Shown: positions 35,196 through 47,112, counted from the stretch's first letter. The stretch is DNA of 64,000 nucleotides from Megalopta genalis (GCF_051020955.1 NC_135017.1:1588501-1652500), one strand, 5' to 3'. Notes: generated by a model from the sequence alone, not told the origin. Made by a program: numbers and translations.

Positions 35196-36923
35196 GTGTA
35201 ACGTTCTAGGTGCCCTTTCGCTTGTCGCCTCGGTTTTTTTGTTGATTAGTGTATGGTGGGTTTTGGTGGAGGAAATGAAGCGTTTTTGATTGGAGATGGG
35301 TGTGTCGGAAGGAACTTGAGGAGTGGGAAACTGTTCGAAAGTTCGGGTTGTAAATTTTCCGTTTTGGGAAATATGGAATTTATGAGTTGTGTCGTCGGGT
35401 CGAAGGGCACCTTCGCTTGGGTGCATTTTCTAGTGTCGCAGGTATATCGCTTAATTGCTCAAGGGATGGCCAGGGACGCTTGACCTTTGGTGTTGCCGTC
35501 GCAACAGAATATTTTAAGCAAAAGGTATTGTAAGCAAGAAGGATTTGTGGTCGACATGAACGATGACGTGACACAAGCCATGACAAAATTATTTTCTGCC
35601 TTGAGATGGAAATGGAGGAACGTACACCGGAAAATTTGAAAAATGGCTGGCAGAATCGGTATTTTTTCGAGTGCCCTCCGCCTGCGTTAGCAATAAAATC
35701 AGAAATTTAAGCGGTCGTCCTTCTTCCAATACAATTCTATGTTATGTTACAAGCCATTTCAAGCGGTCACGAGATTGATGATTGATTCATGATTCGATAA
35801 TCATTTGATTGATTATGAAAAATTCAAAATATACACTCTTAATACGGCAAGAATGCCTAATAAAATTTCATCTTCAACCTTTCAGCTTCCATAGACCAAC
35901 GAAATACAGCTCCGCATATCATTTTTTCAACAACCCATCGGCCGTATTTGATTCGCCATTTTGTTTTTGGAATTTTAAAATTCGGATTGTAATACTAGGT
36001 TAAAAACAATGACTTAACTTTTTTATTTCTAATTTTTTACACATGAAAATTTATTCATCATATTGGTGAGATTCCTCCAATTAAAATGAGGCCAAAACAG
36101 TCCATATTGATGCAATTGCATCGTGATTGTTCTTATTTTGAGCAATCAGAAATATTTGTCCAAACTATATCATGTTTGGTCTCATTTCAATCAGAAAAGT
36201 GTCACACAGCAATATGTTAAAAAAAAATTAGTTTAAAAATGTTAAAATTTCTAAAAGTTATGTTATTACATTATGAGTTGTCTTCCGGAAATTCGAATCA
36301 AAGGAGCCGTGTCTCGTGACGCATCACACGCTGGACAAACTCCGTCGAACCTTATCATCTGCGTAGCGTGAAAATCGATAAGTTGCAGGGCCGTAGTAAT
36401 ATCACAGCGCGAAACTGAGAACATTGAAAGAGTGCAGGTTTGAGAGAAATTACTGTACTCTACTTGATTCATCTTCTTTTTTTATTACCTCAAACATTTA
36501 CATAAATTTTACTAGATGTGTTTTTAATTTTATGACAAAAGTCATAATCTATCTATAATATAAAGTCATAATCATCACCTAACTCAGACAAATATGTATA
36601 CACAGTGACGTACTTAAATCGACTCAAAATCTTCTTCGAAACCGTTGATGATACTAAAAAATATTTCAAACAAAAGTTGAATAGCTATAGAGGGTACGTA
36701 GTCTGGTATGAATAAGATTTTTTTAGGTGGATGCGTGAAGGACATATGGAGGTAAACAATTTAAATAGAATTATCGATTTTTGTCATTCGTTACATAAAA
36801 ATATTAAAGCTTCAATACAATAATCTGATACACCTTTCTTCTTAATTTAATGAAACGCTTCGTATTACAAACGAGTGCAGACACAAAACACATAACAATA
36901 TAATAACATAACAGTCTCACGAT
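35196..36923. other. Intergenic, nothing recognised
   Basis: No supported exon. 36265-36470 and parts near 36010 resemble fragments found at 40390-40440 (AATGACTTAACTTTTTTATT), an unnamed low-copy repeat. Confidence 0.4.
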
Positions 36924-36994
36924 GACGTTTCGTCCGGGACCCGCTAGAGGACTCATCAGTAAGGCTATCCTAGCGGGCCCTTGCTTTAGACGTT
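36924..36994 (-). ncRNA. Hammerhead ribozyme motif (stem III open), copy 1
   Basis: Every core element is in place on the minus strand. Stem III AACGT pairs with ACGT(C) after the second core. The cleavage triplet GTC ends at 36989, so cutting would fall between 36989 and 36988. Stem I is TAAAGC with GCCTTA (one A-C mismatch). The core CTGATGA is at 36959-36953, stem II is GTCC with GGAC (36952-36949, 36935-36932), and the core GAAA at 36931-36928. Loops I and II are complementary (CCCGCTAG with CTAGCGGG), as expected for the tertiary contact that speeds natural hammerheads. Position and conservation across three copies argue against chance. Self-cleavage is inferred, not shown. Confidence 0.85.
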
Positions 36995-37101
36995 GGGATG
37001 TCGGTAGGAAGGACGAAGTCTGTATATATACGAATTGAGGCGGATCGGTTACTTGCGAGAAGAGGAACCATCTGCTGGCGGGTCTGGAGGTAGCCGCCAC
37101 A
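36924..37101 (-). repeat. Repeat D, copy with the best-preserved ribozyme
   Basis: On the minus strand it begins TGTGGCGGCTACCTCCAGAC near 37101, passes CGATCCGCCTCAATT, the unsplit site GTATATATACAGAC (about 37027-37014), and CTTCGTCCTTCC, then ends at the 3' boundary of the hammerhead motif (36924). The pyrimidine-rich tail present downstream in the 48145 and 62131 copies is absent here. Confidence 0.85.
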
Positions 37102-37311
37102 CATTATACATCATACTGTGCGCTTAATCTGTCATCATGCATGTACACTATCAACCTCACACACAAACATAAGGTTCATCTTTACATACTACCGATTTTA
37201 TAGAAATATCAGTATGTACGTATTTCCTTTAAAACTACCGCTTAGTGTACTCTTAAAAAATGGTATAATATCTCGTGTACCGTGCTTAAGGACTAAACTC
37301 ATGGAACTCTT

Positions 37312-39091
37312 TTAATTAGCTCTCTTTTCCACAAGAAATTTCACAACATTTAAATGACCTGCTTTAGTACTGTAATACAAAGATGTAAGGCCCTTATTAT
37401 TACTTTGATTCAGATTAGCCCCTTTGTTTACCAGTAATTTTACTACATCCATATGTCCTTTCCTAGCAGCATTATGTAAAGAAGTGTTACCATATTTATC
37501 AAACGCATTTAACATAGCTCTCCTTCGCTTATAAGAAATTCTGCTATCTCCAGATAGCGTTTAGATGTAGCTTCGTGTAAAATAGTCCAACCGTTATCAG
37601 TTCTTCTTGTTTCATACCTTTCTCTTCTATAAGATATTTTACCATATTTAATTTACCACTGTGGACAGTAAAATAGTCCTACCCGATCTATCTTTAATGT
37701 TAATATCAAATTCTTTTTCTTCTATAAGGTATTTTGCTACATCTAAATGACCTTTTTCAACAGCTGAACACAAAGGAGTGTGATTATTTTTATCATGAAT
37801 ATTAATATTAGCATCTTTGTGTCTTCTATAAGATATTTCACCACATCCAGATTACCAAAATAGGCAGCACCTTGAAGTGGGGAGTCCTGCCCTTTTTGGT
37901 AGCAAAATTAACATCTGCACCTTTATTCACTAAGTACTACTCTACCACGTCATACTTGCATTGGACAACAATGGCAAAGTATAAAAGAGTCCAGTCATGT
38001 ACATTTGCAACAATACAATCAGCATTTTTCTCATCTACCAGATATCTAACTATTTCTAATTTGCCATTTAAAGCGGCAAGCAATAAAGGAGTCCGATCAT
38101 CGTTATCAACAACCGCAAAAATTAACATTCTTCTCGTCTAGATGACCTTTATAAAAAGCGCAATGCACAGCAGTAAAGCCAGCATTGTCGATAACCATAA
38201 AAATAGCATTCCTCTTATTTTCCAAATATTTTACCATATTCAGATGACCGTTGAATGAAGCACAATACAAAGGTGTCTGGCCAGCATTGTCAACAACCGT
38301 AAATTTATCATTCTTCTCATATACCAGATACTTTACCGTGTCCAAATGACCATTACAAGAAGCGCAATGCAAAGGAGTCCAGCCACCGTTGTCAACAACC
38401 ATCATAGTAACGTTCCTCTCATCTACCAGATATTTTATCGTATCCAGATGACCATTGTATGAAGCACAATGTAAAGGAGTCCGGCCAGTGTTGTCAACAA
38501 CCGTAAAATTAACATTCTTCTCTTCTGCGAGATATTTTATTGTGTCTAAATGGCCATTACCAGAAGTACAATGCAAAGGAGTCGACCCGTCATAAGCTAT
38601 TATATTAGTATTAACCCCTTTGTTCAATAGAACTTTCATTATTTCTAAGTGACCATTTTTAGCTGCACAAAAAAATGGAGATTTTCCGTATTTGTTTGGG
38701 TTATTAACATCATCTTCGTTATGTATGAAAACTCTGACTATTTCCAAATGGCCATTGCTGGCAACCAAAAGTAAAGGAGTACTATCTATTTGGTTTACTA
38801 ACAATTGTTCCTTTCCTTATTAGAACTTTTACTATATTAATGTAACCATTTTTAGCAACTAAACTTAACAAGGTTTAGTATTCGTCACCATTATCATAGG
38901 CACATTTAAATAGATGATTGACCTCAAAACGATTATTTTCCCACTGTTCATATGTGACTAAATTTGTCGCTTTTAACTTCTCCTTAACTTTTTCAATAAT
39001 AATATTTTCACTCAAATCACTGTCAGTATTATCGATGTTATTATTTCTAACCACTGTCCGTTTTTCAGGATATCTACCTCAAACGTGTAAT
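37312..39091 (-). pseudogene. Ankyrin-repeat protein relic
   Basis: Many ankyrin repeats of about 33-35 residues with the signature TPLHCASxNGHLDxxKYLVxE. The longest open block (38804-38106, 232 codons) holds about seven repeats; 38128-37937 and 37515-37312 hold more in other frames. Between 37515 and 37937 further repeat units read through frame changes and stops. Upstream, a different frame at 39091-38892 reads 66 codons without stop (TVVRNNNIDNTDSDLSENII, VTYEQWENNRFEVNHLFKCA), then joins another repeat (NGYINIVKVLIRKG) near 38830. At least four frame breaks and no clear start argue for a pseudogene or a heavily mutated transferred gene. Introns are not needed to explain the breaks. No other domain was identified. 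Confidence 0.82.
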
Positions 39092-39430
39092 TTTTTCTAT
39101 GTGTTTTTGTAAAATTATTGATTCACTTTCTGTGTTTGTAGAATCTATTGAAGCTTGTAGAGTAAGTTCGGGTCACAGATCTTGCACATGTATAATCAAT
39201 TGGCCAACTGTCCAACTGGCGGTCCGTAAGCCACAGTAACTTGTTTCCCCACTTCCTTATTTCGCTAGTTAGCGATGTGATACCCATATCTAATGTTTCA
39301 CTCGGTACGATCGAACCCCATTCTGAAATCCCACCTCCTAGAATTGATGAGGATAAAGTGGACGCTTCAGTGAGTAAAATAGTGGATGCTTAATTTGGTA
39401 ATTTTGCAAAAAGACTTTAGAAAAAAGCAC

Positions 39431-39434
<4 letters not shown>

Positions 39435-39461
<27 letters not shown>
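39435..39461. repeat. (GA)n microsatellite
   Basis: About 13 GA units. Confidence 0.95.
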
Positions 39462-39541
39462 AGCCCAATAAGGAAAAAATATTATAAAATAATAATAAAA
39501 GCAACTATGTAGGAACAGCACTCCTTACTCTTGCGTGTGTG

Positions 39542-40314
39542 TGTCACGAGCCTGTACCGAGTGTGCGTGCCGTATGTGTGTCCCGGATGTCGTCGCGATC
39601 ACGCCACCTCGATTGCGATCCTTGGTGCCGCAACCAGCGAAACGCGATCTGCTTGCAGTTAGGCAAGATAATCGATTACAAGAGAGTCTAGTAAGTGCAA
39701 CGCATCACGCACAGACAATTCAATATTCTACCTTCGGTTTTTGCTACTTACTGTCTAGGCCTCAATCTTAGATCTAGAACTGCTAGTTCTCTTGCGACCT
39801 AGCAGCTTCATCCTATTGAGTAGAGGTAGGGAACGAATTCTTCGATTGGACAAAAGTCCAGCTTTTCCGGAAGATTAATCGCGAAGTCACTGTCAGTCGC
39901 GTCCCCGCCTTGAAACAACAAAATCCCGGGCGGATTTGATCCAATTCGCGATTAATATTCACGACAAGATTAGCCGATTACGGTATGACTCTCTCGATCT
40001 CGCTAAGCTCGTGCGAATGCATAGCGTTGCGTGCGATTCTCGCACATCTACGCACTTCGAATCTCGGTTCTCGCTTAGTGGGATCTTGAGAGGCATAGTT
40101 TCGCGCCGTGCAAAAAAGGAGCTGACGAGTCGTTGGACAATCCCTCCGCCGGAGAAATCTGCGTAGGTCAGTATCACTGTGTTGATATTTTATCAAACGA
40201 AGTTTCCTTGCGTTTCTTAGTTTTTGTACAGTAGATTTAAGAGTTAAATAACAAACATTTAAAATTTATTTCATCGCCTGTTCCCCCGTTGAGCACGAAC
40301 CTCGGCGTTACAAT
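39542..40314. mobile_element. Possible solo LTR
   Basis: A GC-richer block whose plus-strand ends are TGTCACGAGCC and GGCGTTACA, i.e. TG...CA with imperfect inverted TGT-ACG termini similar to those of the insert at 13039-13741. It has no coding content I recognise. No target duplication is visible, so borders and identity are tentative. Confidence 0.35.
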
Positions 40315-40752
40315 GTATGCAGTAATTTCTCTCACAAAAGTTCGGAGATTGGAATTGAAATGCCGGTGTACATTAATATCAATACATAGACATGCTAGAA
40401 TATAAACGATGACTTAACTTTTTATTTCTAATTTTTTGTCATGATTCGAAGGCAATTTGGAGGCCACATGCCACGATTCTATAGTCACACACCTACCTCA
40501 ATACACCAAAATGACATCAATTTGCTAACAAAGTACAATAGGGTAATGGAGCCGATTACTGGAGGGTGACCAACTGGGGGCTGTGCCTTTGATTTGAATA
40601 AGACATTAAATTTTGTTATTCTTCTATTTTATTTATATTTTAATTAAACATGTTAGCCGCAACACGTTTCTAGAAAGAGAGAGTCCGAGAAGAATGACTG
40701 TATTATACAGTTTTATGATAAGATCTTGAGATGCAAGTGACCTCAGGGATGA

Positions 40753-41073
40753 GTGAATGAGTCTAAGATCTGGGAACGGACGTTGGTTGAAGATCTGCCT
40801 ATCGGACGCCTCAGGTTGCCGATTGAAACAATGTTTGAACAGGGCAAGCGGCCTGACGCCACTTTGCCAAAGAATTGGGACTTTGTCTCCGAAGAATCTG
40901 ATCACGAGGTGAGGAAGGCAATGCCTTCTAGTGGGAGGACTGTGATTGACCTCACTGCCGTTATCCCAGAACTTCCTTTGAGAAAAGCTCGTTCTTTGTA
41001 TCATAGATTTTTAACAGATCGTTTTCTGAGTCATAAATTTCTAATAAACAATTTAATATATCTCATTCGATAA
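40753..41073 (+). other. Open frame of 106 codons, unrecognised
   Basis: The first 80 residues (for example WERTLVEDLPIGRLRLPIET, LPKNWDFVSEESDHEVRKAM, RTVIDLTAVIPELPLRKARS) have codon content closer to coding than the neighbourhood and are acidic and charged; the rest is AT-rich and may be non-coding. No splice sites or homologous family could be assigned. It could be an exon, a retroelement piece or chance. Confidence 0.3.
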
Positions 41074-41424
41074 ATATAAAGTTAATTATGCCTGAAAACA
41101 AACCAAATGTACAATAAGGGTCGATGCACATTTATGTGAGACTGAAGTGCCTTAGACCGAGGTTCGATGTTCGACCATATCTTTTCCGAACGTAGAAAAG
41201 GTCAGCAAATGAAGGATAGATAATAACGCAATGTGTAACTTCTTTATTTTTTACTATTTTTTTGTGGGTCTTTTCCAATGCAATCGTGAGCTTTTTCTGA
41301 TTATAATAGGACCAATCACGATACTATTTTTATAAGATTATAGTGATTTTTACGCAAAATATAAATATACTTTTCATATTAACACTAACTTAAATATTTT
41401 AGGAAACCAGTGAAACACCATCCG

Positions 41425-41800
41425 AGACGTTATCAAAACTGACTAAACCACTAGAATTTTTTTAAATGAGAGTAAGACTAGTTACTAGACAATGACTATA
41501 ATGCTTTTTTAGATTTTGCTACTCCTTGAAACAATAACAAAAAATAAAGAACTCATATCTTTTTAACTTATTTTTCTGAACCTATAAAATGCGTTTTGTA
41601 GGTCTTATATCCGTACTGAAAATTTCATCGAAATCGGTCGACCTTGAAATAAGCTGTAAACAATTAAAGATCGATCAATTAAAAACTCATCATCATTTTT
41701 AAAAAATTCTAGTCGTTTACTCCAAGTTTTAAAAGAGATACTACGTTTTGAAGAATGTCCACTCAATTTGGTGCGGTACTATGTGTGTCGATGTTCATTT
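41425..41800. mobile_element. Repeat B, fragment
   Basis: ATCAAAACTGACTAAACCAC, GTTACTAGACAATGACTATA, TTTTGCTACTCCTTGAAACA, GAAATCGGTCGACCTTGAAA and the end-proximal CACTCAATTTGGTGCGGTAC correspond to B-family positions. The first terminal repeat is missing. Confidence 0.65.
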
Positions 41801-42570
41801 TAGTCTTTGTGTAAATGAATCTTACACTACAATTTATATTTTATTGTACAATTCGAAATGAACTTTTTAAATGAATAACTGTGTACACATCATGTTCCGC
41901 GTTGAAAGCCGTAAAAAATCGGGAAATGATTCTAGATTGATTCTAGAACGAAAGATTGAGCACTCTGTGCACATCCTATCAGTTTCGTAATTCCGTCTCG
42001 CTTTGTTTTGGTTACGGGCGAAGCAAGCCTAGCCCAGGTCTGCCTGCAAGTGTGAACACATTTGGACGGTGCCGGGTGACATGGCACGCGTAATGTGAAC
42101 ACTCGAATGTAAATCAAATGTAAGAATGATTCGGCCTTGGAGCAGTGTTGACAGGCAGAATATAAAAAGGTGGGGGAGAATTGCGAATTGGCTTAGGAAA
42201 GGATTTGCTTAGCAACACAACCAACGGAAGGAAGAACTGACGCGGACACAGTGAGCGACGCAAGGTTATACGAATGCGAAGCACAGTGAGCACGTAATAC
42301 TATTACAATACCTGTATATCATTATTATATAACAATTATTATTTCATTTGCATGAAGTTCTTTCAAGTACACAGTTTAATGAAATAGAAACTAGGATCTC
42401 CATTCCTTTATTAATAAAATTTTAGATAATATTTATATAACACTAACTTGAATTCTTTGAATATTGTATTCTAAGAACTCAATTATTAATATGATTATAA
42501 TTATATATTATATATCACTGCTTACTGATATGTATGTGTATTGGTGCAAATAGCGTATGTGTTAGAATAT

Positions 42571-42945
42571 TTAAAAAGGAAATTCAGGATGACGAAAAAC
42601 TCCTTTCAAAAAACTAAAATCACAGATTCTAGCTGCTTCTCCTTGATCGAGGTTCTTCAATTTCTCTACATCCTCAGGTGCAAGATTCCAATCAAATACC
42701 TGTATGTTCTGTTTGATTCTTTCAGGATTTGTGCTCTTTGGTATAGTTGCAATTCCATTTTGTACAATGTATCGCAACAAAACTTGGGCAGCTGTTTTCT
42801 TATATTTCTTTCCTATTTCCAATACCACGTCATTCTGCAACATATCTGGGACTTCTTCATCCTTCTTCATCATTTTAACAAGTCCTCGTGTGCCAAGCGG
42901 CGAGTAAGCCGTCACAGGAATATTTCGTTCCTTGCAATATTCGAC
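42571..42945 (-). CDS. Aldo-keto reductase, last coding exon
   Basis: C-terminal 124 codons plus stop of an AKR1-type aldo-keto reductase (TIM-barrel, NADPH-dependent carbonyl reduction in the cytosol). It starts after the acceptor TTTTACAG at 42945 with VEYCKERNIPVTAYSPLGTR, followed by VLLRYIVQNGIATIPKS, the cofactor-binding IPKS motif that contacts the 2'-phosphate, then NPERIKQNIQVFDWNLAPED and the substrate-loop tail ending HPEFPF, as is usual for AKR1 proteins. Phase 0 with the upstream exon at 46759-47112, about 3.8 kb away across an intron that holds an FB element. No lesion is visible. Confidence 0.93.
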   Translation of the reverse strand, partial: VEYCKERNIPVTAYSPLGTRGLVKMMKKDEEVPDMLQNDVVLEIGKKYKKTAAQVLLRYIVQNGIATIPKSTNPERIKQNIQVFDWNLAPEDVEKLKNLDQGEAARICDFSFLKGVFRHPEFPF

Positions 42946-43572
42946 CTGTAAAATATTGTTTTGTAAGTTAAATGTTTTTGTGTTTTAACTGTAAAGATCT
43001 TACACAAAATGTACAATAAATACGTAAAAATGTAGTATTTAATTGATTCGAATTATCGCTTAAAAAATTTAAGACCGACACTTTTTGGTACTGAATTTTT
43101 AAATATTATTGACATTGTTAACCTAACTGAAAACGAAAGAATATATCGAAGGTTACGAATTAGACTGCGGTTAAACTGTTCAACAAAATACGGACAGTTT
43201 GCCGTTCCATTTATTAATAATAACGAACAGCGGTGTCCGCTGAGTCTTAAAATTTTTTAGCTTAAGGTTCGGACAGAACGAACTCCGACCGGAAACGATA
43301 GAAGGCGCGACAATGACTGATGTAAAACACGCTGCAAAAATAATAATATGTAACAATGTATAAATTAACCTTTTTTTGTTAGTAATGAACTTTTAACAGA
43401 CGTGTCGTGGTGGACGTCTACTATGAGATATCTCGTAGTTAGCAGTGAATGTGTTAAAGTTATAACACATACCTAATATTTAAAAACAACACTAATAGGA
43501 TTTTTGAACATGGACCTTTGTTTTTGAGATTATTTGATATAAAGTTTGTATGAAACCATGTAGATAATCCAT

Positions 43573-45843
43573 AGGGTGTCTCAAAAATGTTTCGCAATAC
43601 GGAAATGTGGGATAGCTGAGGTCACTCTAAGTAACTTTTTCCTTTGCGAAAATGCAATCTGCGGCTTTGTTTACGAGTTCTTAATGAAAAACACCGACTA
43701 ATGAGACACAATGGCGCGAAACACAACGTGGTAAATGGAACGAGTGCCATGTGCTCCTACCACTGATTTTGACAGCTGAAGGGGGACTCTGTGCCGCGTC
43801 CAAATCAATGAACAAGTCACGAAAAATATCAACTTTCGATATTTGTTTTACCACGTGGCAGTGGCAATCTTAAGAAAAACGCTGTTCATCCTTATTTCAG
43901 AATGTCTGAAAAAGACATTTATTAACGAAAAATACTGACCAATGAGAGGTGACGGCGCGAAGTTCGAGAGCCCGCAGCACGAGGTTTTGACAGAAGGTCG
44001 AGACGGACTCGAGCCGCGTTCGAAGTATTAAACAAGTCACGAAGCGTAAACTTTCCGAATTTTTTTTTTATTACGTAAAAGTGATATTTTTAAGAAAAAC
44101 GCTGTTCACTCTACTTTAAAACGTCTGAAGAATATTTACTAATTTTTCGGACCCGAAATAATATGTAGTTTAACCGTGACAGCCGTTTTAATTTTCTGGT
44201 GTGCATGACACCTCGTGTGTACCGTATGAAATTTTTATGCAAGGTGTACAGTGAAGATTAACAAAGTTCGTAAATGATATTTTAATTTAAATAATTCTGT
44301 GTCCGAACAGAATTCAACGAATGATTCGCAAAGCTGATTTAATAATAAATAATTGCGTTAAGGAACGTAAAGGATTTGTTTATTAGAGAAATATGAAAAA
44401 TATTATCCATAAGAAACTCACCCATTTACTTGTGGATGCATTTGCTGGCTGAAATTGTGGCTCACGATGTCGAAGGGCACTGACCTCGTATAACGTACAG
44501 CTGATCGTTCACTGCACTGTTACCAAACACTGATTACTTAATTAATCACTGATAATCCGAATCACTTGTGGATATTAAGAAAGATCACTGAGACTCGTTC
44601 GCGGATAATCGTTTATTCGACGTGTTCGTTCGGAAGTCGACGTTTCACTGCCGAAAAATTCAGGCCTTGACTGTGGGCCCTTGTTGTTCGTCGTTCGGTC
44701 GTCCGAGGAAATGACACCCGATACCATTTTATTCGAACGACCGTTGAGTAGGTTCTAAAAGCGCGGGATAACGCCATATGAAATAAACCAGATGTGCAGA
44801 GACGTAAACTGCGACCGACCCGCTGTCACTCATGGTACCCTGCGCTCTTAGAACGTAATTAATGACAGTTCGAAGAAACTGGTATCGAGTGTCATTTCCT
44901 CGGACGACCGAACAACGAACAACAAGGGCCCACGGTCGAGGCCTGAATTTTTCAGTAGTGGAACGTCGACTCCCTAACAAACGCGTCGAATAAACGATTA
45001 TCCGCGAACGAGTTTCAGTGATCTTTATAAAATCCACAAGTGATTCGGATTATCAGTGATTAATTAAGTGGCCAGTGTTTGGTGACAATGCAGTATAAGT
45101 GATCTTCGAAAATAACCATACCAGAGGTTCCTCCGACAGTATCCCTCGAATGTTGCGGTCATCGACCTGGAATCAGCTGTACGTTGTACGAGGTCAATGC
45201 GCACGAGTCAGCAAATGCATCCTCAACTAAATGGGTGAGTTTCTTATCGATAATATTTTTTATATTTCTCTAATATACAAATTCTTTACGTCCCTTAACG
45301 CGATTATTTATTATTAAATCAGCTTTGCGAATCATTCGTTGAATTCTGTTCGGACACGGAATTATTTAAATTACAACATCATTTACGAACTTTGTTAATC
45401 CTCACTGTACACCTTGCATAAAAATTTCATATGGTACACATGAGGTGTCATGCACACTAGAAAATTAAAACGGCTGTCACGGTAAAATTACATATTATTT
45501 CGGGTCCGAAAAATTAGTAAATATTCTTCAGACGTTCTAAAGTAGAGGTGAACAGCGTTTTTCTTAAAAATATCACTTTTACGTAATAAAAAAAAATCCG
45601 GAAAGTTCATGCTTCGCGACTTGTTCAATACTTCGAACGCGGCTCGAGTCCGCCCCGACCTTCTGTCAAAGCCTCGTGCTGCGGGGTCTCAAACTTCGCG
45701 CCGTCACCTCTCATTGGCCAGTGTTTTTCGTTAGTAACTCGTAAACAAAGCCGCAGATTGCATTTTCGCAAAGGAAAAAGTTACTTAGAATGACCTCAGC
45801 TACCCCACATTTCCGTATTGCGAGACATTTTTAGGACACCATG
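43573..45843. mobile_element. FB fold-back element copy d, type B ends, chimeric left arm
   Basis: Ends are AGGGTGTCTCAAAAATGTTT and ACATTTTTAGGACACCATG, both type B. The 2271-bp element lies inside the last intron of the aldo-keto reductase. Its left arm starts with about 340 bases of the 60069 subtype (GTGCCATGTGCTCCTACCAC near 43746) and then restarts at 43918 with TTATTAACGAAAAATACTGA of the 9015 subtype, so the outer region occurs twice. The spacer near 44765-44850 matches that of copies a and b. No transposase. Confidence 0.88.
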
Positions 45844-46758
45844 TATACACTTCAAAACTCACTTAAAAACTTTAAATCTAAATATCTCGAAAACAGCACA
45901 TTTTTTGGAAGAATGTTCAATATTCGATTTCAAGGGGGTAATACAACTATTTTATTTTTTTTTCGTTGTTCGGTTTGAAGGTTATTTGGAGGGTAATTTT
46001 GTTTCTTTAAATGCAAAAATATTTTTTTAATTACAGATTTTTATTCTGTACGAAAATAGAATAAACTTTTGTATGAAACATTTTTTAATTAGATTTTACT
46101 TTACAAGGATATTTAATAAAATGAAAAATTTTGAAAATGAGAAATCGCAGTGTTTATGTTTTGTGCTTGTTAAAATGCTACGTGAAAGGTTGCAATTTTC
46201 ATATTTTTTAATTCATTCATTTTCATTTAATAAGTAAACTAATTTTTCAATTTATTAAAAATCTGATTATTTGTTTTTTAAATCAAGTAACTTTTGTATT
46301 TAACATTTTTCCTGGAAATGTGTTGTTCTCGATTTAGATTTAAAATTTTAAAATTAACATCGTGTATATATATATTATCTACATAAATCGTTGCGTACAA
46401 ACTTTAAATTAAAATATGTCAAAAACGAAGGTGTATTTTGAAAAATCTTATTATAGTTCTTTGATGTGTTAGGTATGTACTGTAACTTCAACCCACTCTC
46501 ATTTCAAAGGCAATTTCCATAATAAAGTTCTCCTTGTCAGTGGTAGTCTGGAATGTGCTGCAGAGTAGTGAAGTGGGTCGAAATATGCTAAGCGACACTG
46601 TCTTTTTAAATTTCCATTGGAATCCATTGGCACCATCCAATCCCATTTATGAGGTCTCGCTTCCACTCCTTTACAGTATATTTTAGTCTACCACTGGTCA
46701 TACTAATTAAAATCTAAGCAATTGAGTTACTCACTATTGAAATATGCAAGCTACTTAC
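45844..46758. other. AKR intron sequence, AT-rich
   Basis: Remainder of the last AKR intron between the FB element and the middle exon. No other gene seen. Confidence 0.6.
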
Positions 46759-47112
46759 TAATTCCTTTTGTTGAAAGTAGACATGCAATTCGATTTGTAA
46801 CATAGAAACCTTTATCTTCGCATTTTTTATAACACGTTCAATTTGGCGCTTAGTAAAATTTGATAAGCCAATGGCTCGTGCTCGACCGCACTCTACTTGT
46901 TTTTCCATTTCTCTCCAAACTTTTATATGATCAGTAGTCGTATCCATCATGATATTCCCATCTTCTCCAAGCGTAAACAATTTGTCATCTATCTCAACGA
47001 ATGTAAATGGAGTATGAACCAAGTAAAGATCTAAATATTCCAATTGAAGATCTCCCAAGGATTTTTTGATCCATTTTTCAACACCTGTTGGTGTAGTTCC
47101 ACATGGCGGCAG
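46759..47112 (-). CDS. Aldo-keto reductase, middle exon
   Basis: 118 codons between the acceptor TTTTCACAG (exon starts 47112) and a perfect donor GTAAGT (46758-46753). It encodes LPPCGTTPTGVEKWIKKSLG, then DLQLEYLDLYLVHTPF, where the His is the catalytic-tetrad His of the family, followed by a flexible loop and VWREMEKQVECGRARAIGLS, NFTKRQIERVI and LQIELHVYFQQKEL (the usual NQ-E-HP region, with NQIE reading LQIE here). Phase 0 at both ends; it joins the 54398-54568 and 42571-42945 exons. The loop before VWREMEKQ is somewhat longer than in vertebrate AKR1 proteins. Confidence 0.93.

Noticed and set aside
35076..35426. 116-codon minus frame rich in RIVRTT repeats
   Set aside because: It is the antisense reading of the 18-bp tandem repeat.
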